A stretch of 64,000 bases of DNA from Cryptomeria japonica (lineage: Eukaryota; Streptophyta; Pinopsida; Cupressales; Cupressaceae). Position 1 is the first letter of the stretch. Every line of letters starts with the position of its first letter. Shown here one piece after another: positions 1 through 11,206 of this stretch. Location: NCBI RefSeq assembly GCF_030272615.1, contig NC_081409.1, positions 24,510,406 to 24,574,405 of the forward strand, in the 5' to 3' direction. The notes under the pieces are model-generated. The model did not search any database. It was not told the DNA's origin and saw only the letters and a program-made list of their open reading frames with translations. A program made the position numbers and the translations under genes.

Positions 1-2462
1 CACATGAATATGAATTACCTTAATGAAGGTATGCCAATCATGTGTTTTCATCCCTAGCCCAAATTCACTTTTCTTTGATATGAGATTGTTTATGTTCGTA
101 GAAAATCCCGTGGGAAATCGAATTTTTGGTATGACTTATTTTATAGCATTTCTTTGTTGGTCCATTAATAACCAAGGAAGGGCACTTGTATTAATCTGGT
201 CTCCATTGCTATTTGATTGAATGGAATTTTTCATTGCATAATTGGATTCCTGAATGTCACTACAAATTTTGATAATTTTTTCTTTGTCATGCCTTCCCTC
301 CAATATTTTCCATAATGTCTATGTTACATTCTTCCCAATATGCATAGTATCAAACAAATGCATAATTTGTAGCTACTCATAGTTGGAAAACCTACTAAAT
401 TGTCTCGGATAACTTTTTAGTCTCTTTGGAGGGTGGTCATTATGCCTTGACGACCTTCATGATCATCAATTACATCATCACTAAATAAAACACAATAGAA
501 AAATACAAATTCCAAACATAAACTATTAGATGGAATGACATTACCTTGATGATTAATTCTATTATATTCCAACTTCTATAGGCAAGGTGTCATTCTTCAT
601 GGCTTTGATGTAGTCTCTTCTTTCCCATTGAAAAGATGTTTTTCAATATTTCAATACTTATGATTTCTGTGGAGGAAGTGCCTATACTCATCAAACACCT
701 GCTTTCCTAAACTTTTTGAATGACAGGATTTCATCTTTGGACCACAAATTGGACATGCAAATTTTCTCTTTGTTTGAAGACCTACAAGATAATGTATAAT
801 TGGATTAAATATGTTAATTTTTATAATTATAATTATAATGTGCAACCTGAACACTGTAACATACCACAAAAATGTGTTAGCCCTGGGGTATCATGTATTG
901 TTCATACAAGCATTGCATGGAATTGAAATTATCTTTGTCCTATTGGTCTAGAGATGTCATACATAGTGAAACCATTCCATAACTCTAGCAACTCATCGAT
1001 AAGAGGCTCAATATATACATTCATATCTTTAACTTGGTACTTACCTAGTTTAATGAACAAAAACATAACATAATTATTATGACCATTTTAATTCAATATT
1101 TATAATTAAACATAGATGACTATTAAATGATAAAATACTTAGAACAATCATCACCAACATTATGTGCTCCCTCTTTATTGACATCCATGGAGGATTGTTA
1201 TTGTTGATAACAAAAACTAGCCACACCAAGTAAACAAATCTCATCTCTCAAAATGGATTGACACCGTCTGCTGCCAATGAAAGCTTGAGATTACAAGGTT
1301 CTTCTTTAAAGTTTGGCCACTTTTCCTCTATGTCCATAAATGTTGAACCATCTCTAGGCATTCAAATAATGTCATCTTGACTTCTATTTTGTGCATGGTA
1401 ATCCATAAATTATGCCAAGCTAGTGCACCTGAACAATCGTTGCATATGTGGAATAATGGGAGTATAACGAAGGACCTTGCGAGGAACCTTTTTTGTTATT
1501 TGATATGTTCGAGATCTACTGATATGACATTCAGGGTGTTCTGTTGCAAATTCATGTTCTTTATGATATATAATATGATCATTGGGACAAGCATCTATTT
1601 CTTGATACTCTATTCTAATATCTTTCAGAATGGAAGATAATTCTCGGTATGAGTGAGGTGGAATATTTGATGGTGGTAACAAAAACTCACCTATCAATAT
1701 AAAGAATATTAATTTGTTAATATAAAAAATATTAATGGTACATGATTCACCCTTTATTAACTATAATGACATATACAACATACCTTAACATACATGAGAT
1801 TGTTATGTTGGATAAACCATTCATAGCCTTGAAGTTCACCAACCACAATACAACGAAGAGAAGTGTTGTTTCGGAGCCTTCACAAAGGGGTTTGTATGCC
1901 TTCTCAAGTACAAGTAAATCATGGACAACATCAAACTCATCATGATCATCATGATTGGTTGCGCTAGTACTAAATGTGTCATGGATTAGTGTATTTGTAC
2001 TATCATCTTCAATTGTGTTTTCTGGTGCATGATCATCATCTTCCATGGGATCATTATCTTCAGCTTCGATATTCACACCTCCATGTTCCTCCACTTCAAA
2101 AAACATATTCTTTGGGTTATGTTGGTCCATATCATGTTCCCTGAGGAGCTCAACCTTTATAAAAATGATCAACATAAATAAACCATGATCATGATCTTAT
2201 CATGAAGTGATTTCTTATGTATATAAATTTTTAAAACGATATAATGAACAACTTACCAATGAATGATAATCATGTCCCCCTTCAATGTGACCATTCTCTC
2301 GACAATGTAAATCCTAGTTGTTTTGATTAGAAGTCTTCTAGTCTTTAAGCCCTTACAAATTTTGCAGGGACAATAACATTTTCCATCACCTTTTCTTTTC
2401 AAGTTAGAGCACAATCTATAAATTGTCTTATTATTTTGTTCTTCACTAATATTTTCTGACAT
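1..2462 (-). pseudogene. CACTA (En/Spm) TNP2-type transposase, decayed and cut by the window edge
   Basis: Transposase relic of a CACTA DNA transposon, read on the minus strand from 2462 towards 1 through many stops and frameshifts. The order of motifs follows the TNP2 family. At 2253-2462 lies the N-terminal transposase-associated domain (CYCPCKICKG, then HCRENGHIEGGHDYHS after a frame change). At 1747-2175 is an acidic linker followed by DLLVLEKAYKPLCEGSETT. At 1410-1697 is DACPNDHIIYHKEHEFATEH. Around 1140-1280 I read LAADGVNPF and PPWMSIKREHIMLVMIV. Around 930-1060 is VKDMNVYIEPLIDELLELW, at 651-869 ACPICGPKMKS and EYRHFLHRNHKY, and near 300-480 LHLFDTMHIGKNV. The family assignment rests on recognising these motifs by eye. 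The C-terminal part is outside the window. It is not functional as written. Confidence 0.85.
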
Positions 2463-2758
2463 AGGCTTTCTTCACATGCAAAAAAATCGGGCTATTGAAA
2501 CTTGGGTGCATAACCTTCACAAATTACACAAAAGGATATTGCAAGTACGGAAGTCTTCTTAGAACTAGTTATATAGAAGTTGAAATTTTACTTAAACTTA
2601 GACTCTCTTCAATTATAGACTATTTTATTTAGATAGTTTTCTTGGCTAAAAAAGAAGCTTGATTTTGGCAAGTTGATGAAAAATATTTGAGTTTTAAAAA
2701 AAGAGAAACCTTATTATTGTGTCATCTAATAGAATAAACTTAGGAGTGATGAATTTAT
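2463..2758. other. AT-rich intergenic stretch, no gene seen
   Basis: No reading frame or motif that I recognise. It lies upstream of the CACTA transposase relic and could hold part of that element's 5' untranslated or subterminal region, but I see no CACTA-type terminal repeat here. Confidence 0.4.
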
Positions 2759-2762
2759 GAAG

Positions 2763-2795
2763 GGGTGAACTCACAAAGCTGGTTCCCACTTTTTG
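2763..2795 (+). repeat. Left terminal inverted repeat of the 993-bp transposon
   Basis: Starts GGGTGAACTCACAA and contains CCCACTTTTTG. It pairs with the reverse complement of 3723-3755 with two internal mismatches. Confidence 0.8.
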
Positions 2796-3722
2796 GTACA
2801 TCCTGATTTTTGCTGAAATCATACTTTTTTTGGAAAATATAATTATTTAAGCTTTAAGAGGTCCTATTTGAAGTAATTAATTGAAGAGAGTTAGATCAAA
2901 GGCTCTTAGATCAAAATTTCTTGGATAGAACCTTTCTACTTCTAAATCATACTTGCAATGGAGTCTCCTTTGCATCTATCAAATGCTGATAAAAAACCAA
3001 TTTTACATTAGCTTTTGAGGGGTCAAATGAATTCATTTAGAAGTTTTATTTTCTTAAGGATTTAGTCCTTATTATAAGCTTTCCAAATAGTATAATTTTT
3101 AATATATTTAAGTTTATTAATATATTTTTATTTTATTTTTTATGAATGTAGGTTTTTCACCGAACATGAACTTCTTTGTTCAATGCATTGGAAAAAATAG
3201 CAAACTAATTCAAAAAAATTCTGAAAAATATCTATGCCCTAAGTATTGATGTCTTCTTTCTAACAAAAAAAATAAAACTTAATTTTGATATATATCGAGC
3301 AAGTTATGTGTTCAAACGTACACCTCTATCTAAATTATAATTAGTTGGACTTCAAAACTTAATAAAATAAAAAATATTCAACATATCACTATCAAACCAA
3401 CTGCATGCCCTGGGTATTGATGTTACAAACCAAAACTTAAAAGAGATAAGTTTTTATCATTTATAAAAAAAAATTTATACATTTCGGGATGCACATCACT
3501 CTTAAAAAATGTTGTTTCCTGTAAAAAACTACTTTTGAGGGAGATGGAAAAATCAATAAAATTTTATTCAAAAAAATTTGAAAAAAATATATTTAGAATC
3601 TACAAAAAGGATGTTACAAATCACTAGTTTACATCATCTTCAAATTCTTAACGATTTAAGAGTTATAGGTGTCGGAAAGTGAAGGTTTTTTGCAAAATGT
3701 TCATCTAAGTGTCAAAGTTGGT

Positions 3723-3755
3723 CAAAAAGTGGGAACCAGTATTGTGAGTTCACCC
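3723..3755 (-). repeat. Right terminal inverted repeat of the 993-bp transposon
   Basis: The reverse complement starts GGGTGAACTCACAA. It is followed immediately by GAAG, the same four bases that precede the left repeat. Confidence 0.8.
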
Positions 3756-3759
3756 GAAG

Positions 3760-6700
3760 AAGTCAATCAAGTCATTCATAATGTATCAAGGTTTTAATTT
3801 GGTAATTTTAAGGTTTTATCATTCATAATGTTGTATTGAGTCAATGGCATTTAGGCTCATTCCATATTTAGCTTGCTAGAGCATAAGATTTCTTATAATT
3901 TATACAAACAATCAATAGGAAACCAACTTCATATGAAATAAAATCTAATTGACTATTAAAATCCAAAATATGAGGAAACTTGAGCAGTTACATTAAGAGT
4001 TATAATCAATTATTTTGTTGCAACCCTATAAACAAGGGTTTTATGACAGTTTTGACAAAAACCATTAGAACTTTCTTTCTAATCCATGGATGGCCTTCAA
4101 ACCTCTCTTGAATTAAATATAACTCTTCATTATACAACCTTAAATAGGTTATTAGGGGGCAGATTCAATCCAAATCTTATTAGGAAAAAAATCTAAAGTA
4201 GCAAATAATCATGATTGTCAAAAACAACAGTTAAAAGTATTGAACAAAATATCAATTTTCTCATTGAATCTTCATCAAAAACATTTTCCAATAAATACTT
4301 TATAGAAATACGCTTCCTTCCTATTTATCCAACAAACAATTACATTGAATTTTTACTTTCAAACTGATATACAACCCTATAACTCTCACAACCCTGCATA
4401 ATTAAGTGACAATCATAGGCTTTATTTGATCTAGCCTTACAAGAATTTCCTCCAACTCTGTCACACACACTTGATCCGACTAAATGATTGAATTTATAGC
4501 CTCTCATGGTTCTATAATTGTTCCAACTACCCCTAAGACCAAAATGTACAATTTGACAACATTTTATGCATTGTTGCATTACAACTTTTTAGTGACACCT
4601 TGACAACTTTTGCCTTTTGACATGAATGACCACTAAACATTACTTAGATACTTTTAACACCTTAGAATGGACTCAAAAAAACATATTAAACCTTTATTAC
4701 CCCTCCATGGGTACATTTACCTTATTTTAACAATCGGGACCTGAATAGGACTATTTGACAACTTTTGACAAAATGGCTCAGTTAGCCTTACACATTGATT
4801 TCAAGCTTGACAAGCTTGTTTATTTCATATTACTCATGATGAGTATGTAGCTTGATAATATTAGTACCATTTAGTTCTCCATTTTCTTGAAGAAAAAAGA
4901 GATTATGAATGTCTTTAAGTATGGATGTTTAGAAGTGGACGAGAAATGGAAGAAGTCCATTAGAACTCCACAAGTCTACAAAGTAGAAGTTATTGAAGAT
5001 TGCAAGGTTGTAGAGAAGGATGGGAGGTCGCAAGATAGACAAGGATGGGAAGAAGTTTGGATGACCTCTGAAAGTCCACAAAAGGGAAAATGGAAGAGGA
5101 GCAAAGGCTTGCAAAAATTGGGAGCAAAGAAAGGCCAAAGGTTGGGATGAGAAAGGGAAGGATGAACCCCGAAAGTCTGGAACTATGCAAAATGGATGAA
5201 ATGGTAACAAAAGAAAGTAAAGTTATAGAATACAAGAAAATTTTGGAGTACATGAAAATGCAATGATGTAGAAGAGAATGGAATATTGGGACAAAGAGAC
5301 AAAAGTCCAGTTGTTCGTTAAAAACCCACAAAAGGAGGAAATAAAAGAAGATGAAGAGAAGAAAAACCCAATATACTTTGCAGAGCTTCCACATGGGACT
5401 GACAATTGGAACTGGATATTAGACAATTAGAATAAGTCTAGTAGTCAACAAAAGTCTGCAACTCCACAAAACTGAGAAAAATGACCAAAACCTTCTTCGA
5501 TAGAGAAACTTTTTGGGCTTTTCAACTTTCAACATATGATAATAGTAGGCGGAATGAAGAGGAACGACACTAAGAAAAAATTGACTGAGGGAGATCCATT
5601 TAAAGATTTCTCAAATCTGTTATATATGATGGGCAAAATAAGGCTATATGCACAAGGGGGCATTCAATCAAAATTTCCAACTATTAGATTGAATCCCAAC
5701 ACACTCTACAACTGGTGCCAAATTGAACTATGGAAGATTCAAATGCTTATCACCTTATTTGATTTTAAAAGATTTTTCTGTGGATTTGACAAAACTTGGA
5801 AGTTGAAGTCTATTTTATAACACAACTTAGATAAATATGTGGACATCACTACTTCTTATGTCTCGATTCTGGTATAGTAAATAGGGTTTACTTATTTTTA
5901 AATTTTTATACAATACTTTTAGCCTTTATCTAACATAATCAATAATTGGAAGACTTTTCAATAACTAGGAACCACAGCATTAGGAAAGTAAAGAAAAACA
6001 AAAAAATGAGAACATACCAGTAGGATAACAAGCTCAAATTTATGAGACACACACTCTGAAATAAACTTGTCTACAACTAACTTTACATGATTCAAACACA
6101 CAACCTACAAGTCCACGGGAATTTACAGGCATTGCCAAAATCTACAGGAATTTTGCCATCTCCAATAGTTCAATACCCTTCAAACTAGCTACTCATTCTT
6201 TCAATATCACCTACTAGACAACCCAATTTTAAACCAGACTAAGAAAAGATAACAAGATGGTTGATATAAATTTTTTATTGTTAATTCGGAAGTCGAGAGT
6301 TAAAGGGAGAAGGATACGTGGAACCCGATTTGTAGAGAGGCAAAAAAACAAAGGAATTGGTAGAGGCAAAGGAATTGTTAATTCAATTTGTCGCCCATCA
6401 ATGCCAAGAAGAGCCAGTATCAAAATTGTAGAGCTGGAAGCAAAATTTGGAGACCAGGGAAACTATTCTTCCATAGGTTGTGTGCATGATTATTCACTAG
6501 CTTCATTCAAGCTCAAGTTATGAAAGTGGAAAATAAGGATTTCCAAATTCAACTGTGGTGAAGTCGGGGTGAACTGAGACAAAGATTGCCTTTCAAGTGA
6601 ACCTAGGTGATTGGAGTTACTTTGCAGCCAGTGTGAGCATCTGGAATTCAATCTATCGCATGTGGTTTTCAAAAGAACTTGTGCATTTCTTTTTTTTTAA

Positions 6701-6837
6701 TTATGCCTATGGTCGTTGGAATTCTAACTAACACGGGCTTCGTTGGAAAATGTTGTCAGCATTTTGACGTTATCGGACATTTAAAAAAAATAAAATCAAA
6801 TTTGATCACAAAATGCCTTGTCTGTCAGAAACCTCCG
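3760..6837. other. Unassigned intergenic region with short open frames
   Basis: I recognise no gene. Open frames at 4887-5150, 5536-5820 and 6257-6523 on the plus strand begin with ATG but resemble no family known to me. From about 4900 to 5480 and again near 6060-6180 the sequence repeats variants of 'agtccacaa' and 'agtctacaa'. That resembles the motif-filled leaders of the gypsy elements elsewhere in this window, so part of this stretch may be an old retroelement leader. No LTR or primer site was found to support that. Confidence 0.35.
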
Positions 6838-8100
6838 TCAAAGTTTGAGGCCAAATGTATTAGTGGGTCCTAAAATGGATGGAAGAGATGAAGGGGAAGG
6901 TGTGTATTTGGATTTTGATTTAGTAGGGATACCAAAATCTTGAAGAATATCACTGAGGCCATGACCCTTAATATTGTGTTTAACATGGAGGGGTTCTTGC
7001 TTGTGAAGGTCTACCCCTTTGCGTTTATAAATATTTTGACTTGTAGGATCATGAGAGGGATTTGTAGGCATGACAGATCCTTGAGGTGAACATGGAGGAT
7101 CATGACAAGGAGATGAGGGTATACTTGGATCTTGGCATGGAAGAAGACAGTTGGATAGAGTAGGAAGGGTGTTTGACTCTTCATTTTAAATAGGATCGTT
7201 TGAAAAGGTGGAAGAGGCATCATGATCTTTCTTATGAAGTGGATTAGGAATGAGATTTGGAAAGATGTCTTTCTCTTAATATGGAAGGAGATCATCTCGG
7301 AAGAAATGGAAAGGTATAAGGGGATCATCATGGGATTCTATGGAGATAGGATCTTTTTCAACCATTGGATGGGATGGCCCTTGAGATAGCCCTTGAGGGT
7401 CAACATGAAAAGTTTCATCATTAGGTTCATTATTTGAGGGATGTGATATGGACTACTATTGAGAAGCCTTAGGAGATGGAGGCATCACGGAAGAGATGGA
7501 GGCTATGTCTAGGCTATTAATATACACAGGTTCATCATTTTGATCATGCTTGGTAATGACATCTAGTTTCTCCTTAGGTGAATCATTATGATCTTCAATT
7601 TCAATAACACCATCATCAAGGAAGTCTTGAATTTTATCTTTTAATTCCATACACACTGAAGTCTTATGTTTATTATGCTTATGATATGCACAATAATTAC
7701 TCAATAATTCACATCCCCATGTGGTCTTGTTAGGCAATATGATAAGATTGTGCTTAAGAATCTCTTTCAAAGTTGACTCAATAGATTACCCCAAAAGTGT
7801 AAACTATCTATCTAGGAGATAGATGTCTTTTTGTCTTGGTGAAGATGTCTTGTGACCTTGTATGAGATTTAGCTTTTGATTTTCAATTACTTCCTGTTCC
7901 ACCTTATATAATTGTTTTAGCATTTATTGAAGTCTGGTGTTCTTGATATCATGAAATTTTATCTCAAGAGGTGTCATCGAATCTTTTTGTTGGTCTTGAA
8001 TGTCATATATTTCTCTCTTGAGATCTTGAATTTGTTCGGCTAAGGTAGCCACGAGCTTCTTACTTTCATTAGAATTTTTAGGAGAGCTCTTGATTTGAAC
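6838..8100 (-). pseudogene. Ty3/gypsy gag-like polyprotein fragment
   Basis: Read on the minus strand from about 8100 to 6838, a single frame stays open apart from about five stops. It begins with a coiled-coil-like stretch (ESKKLVATLAEQIQDLKREI). It then has a Cys/His region, YCAYHKHNKHKTSVCMELK followed by DKIQDFLDDGVIEI. This is the same arrangement as YCDFHRNKGHRTNECMRLK in the gypsy gag at about 59860 in this window, which is the main reason for the call. The tail is rich in Pro, Ser and His. The coding remnant lies downstream of the leader, PBS and LTR at 8101-11206 in the same orientation, so these form one truncated element. No reverse transcriptase follows before the frame is lost near 6838, so the 3' part of the element is missing. 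Confidence 0.6.
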
Positions 8101-10171
8101 AGGAATTTACAATCGATGAGATCGAGAGCTAGATGTGATACAGATGTCAAGATCAAATCAAAGCTAGTTACGTGTTTTAATGTAGTGATTGAGAGGGGTG
8201 ACTAAGACCTAGTCCAGTTTTACTAACTATCTATCATGTGTAAGATGTGATCTAAGCAACCTACGTTGATTAAGTTTGATAAGTAATTGATAAGTGATTT
8301 GATAAGTTTTACAATCAATTGATTTGAACTAGTTGGGAGATAATCAACAAAGTCATGCAACACAATGACAGAGGTACACTATCAAGGTTGTTTATGCTCA
8401 AGATTAAGATGACCAAATTTATGCTCACTGTGGACTGATTAGACAAGTATGAGAGTTATGGAAAAGTACACCAACAGAAAAGTTATCGATTGACAAAATC
8501 AAAGATTCGTATGACAGAGTATACTGACTTCGACGACAATTTAACAAGCTCCAGACGACAAAGATAGTTTCTTGTACAAGTTGCTACCTATACTCAAATG
8601 ACAGTTTAATGTTAACTAGAAGACAACTTATCACAGACCAAATTGACTTCTACGACAGAGTTTATGACCTCGAACGAAAATCCTCAAAGACCAAAATGAT
8701 AGTTTAAATAAGCCAGGATGACAAACTAGAAGACTCGAATGACAATGTAGACAACTCGTACGATGAATTAGGAAGTTTGTACGACAAATTAGGAAGCTCG
8801 TATGACTATTGTGCTTAGAGAAAAAAAATTGGCAAGGAGAATGAGTTTTTCTACCACTGAATTTTGATTTTTTTTGGTATTTTTGATTTTTTCTATTGTT
8901 TTAGATTTTTAGTTTTAACCTCGGACAAAAAACACAGCAAACACGTGAGATCCAAAGTGACATAAAACACAACACACTAATTCTAAGGAAATTGGTTGAG
9001 AAAGAAAACCTTTGCTTGCAGACTCAGGTACATACCCAATAGCTAATCAGAATATGGTCGTTTAGTCTCATGCAATGGATTCTCAATGTCGTATTAGCCA
9101 ACTCCAAATGCTAATGGGGGCACAAAATTACAAGTATCTTGAGAGAGTTACTACCTATCTTGCACAAAGATTATCCCCCTTTCGGAGGTGCATCGGGTAT
9201 CTGCAATTTTAAAGTCAGTAGTAAGGATTTTCGTTCGAAATTACCCCTTGAAGTCCTGCAAGCGCGATTGAGGCCTATAGGCCGACAAGGTACCGAAACA
9301 AATTTTAGTCATGCAAGCATGATTGAGACCATGAGGCCCTGCGAAATGTCCAAGATGAGAGATCTCAAAAGAGAAAATTCAAATAATCCCGTCCACCAAG
9401 AGTTTAATCCCAAAAGGCCTATTTATTATAGTGAGTTGGAATGCTTGGGTTTAGCTGTACTCACTTGGGTTGTTCTCACAGAGTGATTACTTTTTCCCAC
9501 TGTGATAGGCCCGCTAAAAGCTACACAAATCTCAAACTTAGACAAAGCTTTGAGGGTTTGGAATTCTGATTGTTTGTGCAAACAAGAGCATACTTTCCTA
9601 CCTCTTAGATTTTTCTTCAAACACAAAAGACAAATTTGTTCATTAACCAAATAGCAATTTAAGTGCCTAAAAATGAATTTAAAGAATACACATTATTTAG
9701 TCGATTCTCCTTAGGCAACCTTCACAACCAATGCATCAATAGTCATTTTATTTTTTATTATTTGACATATGTGAGTTTGATTTGATAAATTCTTTGACAG
9801 ACATTCTGTAGAAAATGAGTTATGCTATGAAAATCTTAGGAAGACAGAAGATAATTTAGAGTTAGCATCAGTGAAATTCAAAGCTAAGTTGAGAAAACCC
9901 TAAAAAGATATTGTTTATAGAATGAAAAACTCAGAAATTCATATGACAATTCCCATAGGGTAGAACGAGTATTCTCACCAAACTGAACGAGTAAAACCCA
10001 AAAGCAGATGACAAAGCAGGAACTCGTACGATGATTCCGACAGATCTGAATGAGTATTCTCATAACTCTTCCTGTAATGCATGAAAACTCGTACGAACTT
10101 TTGTTGAGGTTGTACAGATGAAAAACCTAAAAATAAAATAAAGATCTTGCAAGGCCAAAAATGAAATTCTC
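8101..10171 (-). other. Leader of the minus-strand gypsy element, rich in CGTACGA-like motifs
   Basis: This is non-coding sequence between the primer site (10172-10191) and gag. Variants of 'ctcgtacgacaa' and 'gacgacaa' recur many times at 8440-8830 and again at 9930-10100. The ATG-less or isolated frames here, such as 9139-9486 on the opposite strand, look fortuitous. Confidence 0.5.
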
Positions 10172-10191
10172 GGGCCCCACAGTGGGCGCCA
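10172..10191 (-). other. Primer binding site of the minus-strand gypsy element
   Basis: On the minus strand it reads TGGCGCCCACTGTGGGGCCC, directly downstream of an LTR ending in CA. The form matches the primer-site region common in plant Tat/Athila-type gypsy elements. The primer tRNA is not identified here. Confidence 0.65.
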
Positions 10192-10195
10192 AAAA

Positions 10196-11206
10196 TGTGT
10201 GTGTGAAAAGTGGATTTGTATATGTATCTGTATCTGAATACACAACACTTTAATTAAGTCATTAGATGCATGGTTAGTAAATCAATAGTCAACAATGAAC
10301 AATAAACCATTACAAAGCGACCTATTACCTTCCATGTACATGTAAGTTTAGTTTTTCTCTCAGATTTCATATGCAACACTAGTGACTAGACAATACCTAA
10401 ACGAAAGATTTAATCTATATGAGTATGAAATTGAGCTAAATGGATGCAATATTAAGCTAGATATGCATGATTAATCTAACATGATTTAAGAAATATTAAG
10501 CTAGATGATCTAAAAAATATGCAATAACTAATATGTAATATCTCAATGCACAAATTTCAATAAGCCTAGAGCAAAAACAACATAATAACAATAATCTCTA
10601 GGTTATTTTTTGATGAGAGATAAGGGCCTGAATTTATAGAAAATCCAAAGAGAGACCAATGGTCAATATCGGTCAACAATGAGCGGCAGAGATTCTCCAA
10701 GAGGAAGCACAATCTAGGTGAATTGATGTGATTGGCTGCTTTTCTCAGCTTTAAAGAAAATTGAACTAAACTTAAGATAAAATCAGAAAAACTGATTTAT
10801 TTCATATTTTGTATTTTGATATTCAATTTTGATTTAATTCATTTAATTTCTTTTTTGAGATTTTTCAGTTTAATTCCATTTTGATTTCTTTTCTCAATTT
10901 TAAATTATTTTTCAAATTAATTCCTTTTTTTTCAAATTAATGGCAAATTGATTTATTAATTAAATATGCTAGGATATTTAATTGAATAAATAGGATAATT
11001 GATTAAAATGTTTTAGTTGGAATGATTAATTAATTAAAATGATTATTTGATTAATATTGAGTGTTTTATTTGCCATGTAACATTGATGACTAAGAATTAA
11101 TTAATTAGGTGCTCATAATTTATTTAATTTGCCTTTGGTTAGGACCTTGCTGACGTGGTCGAGATTAGGGGCCTATGGTTTAGATGACCATTTTTAGGAT
11201 ATTACA
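10196..11206 (-). repeat. Ty3/gypsy LTR, 5' copy, minus orientation
   Basis: On the minus strand it begins TGTAATATCCTAAAAATGG at 11206 and ends ACACACACA at 10196, a few bases before the primer site. It is about 1.0 kb and AT-rich. At 11207 the copia reverse transcriptase frame resumes abruptly (on the minus strand ...EIKGHEDKVY stops at this point). The element therefore inserted into the copia polyprotein. No matching 3' LTR was found. Confidence 0.65.

Larger units (their letters stand above)
2763..3755. mobile_element. 993-bp TIR transposon, non-autonomous, 4-bp target duplication
   Basis: The ends are inverted repeats of about 33 bp that match at roughly 31 positions. Both begin GGGTGAACTCACAA, then differ at two bases, then share CTGGTTCCCACTTTTTG. 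The flanks carry the same four bases, GAAG (2759-2762 and 3756-3759), consistent with a 4-bp target-site duplication. The interior is AT-rich with no credible ORF, so the element would depend on a transposase made elsewhere. Two internal stretches near 3231 and 3402 share a 'tgccct..gtattgatgt' motif. The TIR outline (GGGT at the tip, CCACTTTTTGG about 23 bases in) recurs at the right end of the giant transposon at 16709-35615. The superfamily is not certain: the TIR does not fit CACTA, and the duplication is too short for hAT or Mutator. Confidence 0.75.

Noticed and set aside
6257-6523. Basic plus-strand frame (RKSRVKGRRIRGTRF) as a DNA-binding protein gene
   Set aside because: Only 88 codons, no recognisable domain, and the opposite strand is open over the same stretch.
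9139-9486. Plus-strand 115-codon frame as a gene
   Set aside because: It lies antisense in a gypsy leader, has no recognisable domain, and shows no splice or promoter context.
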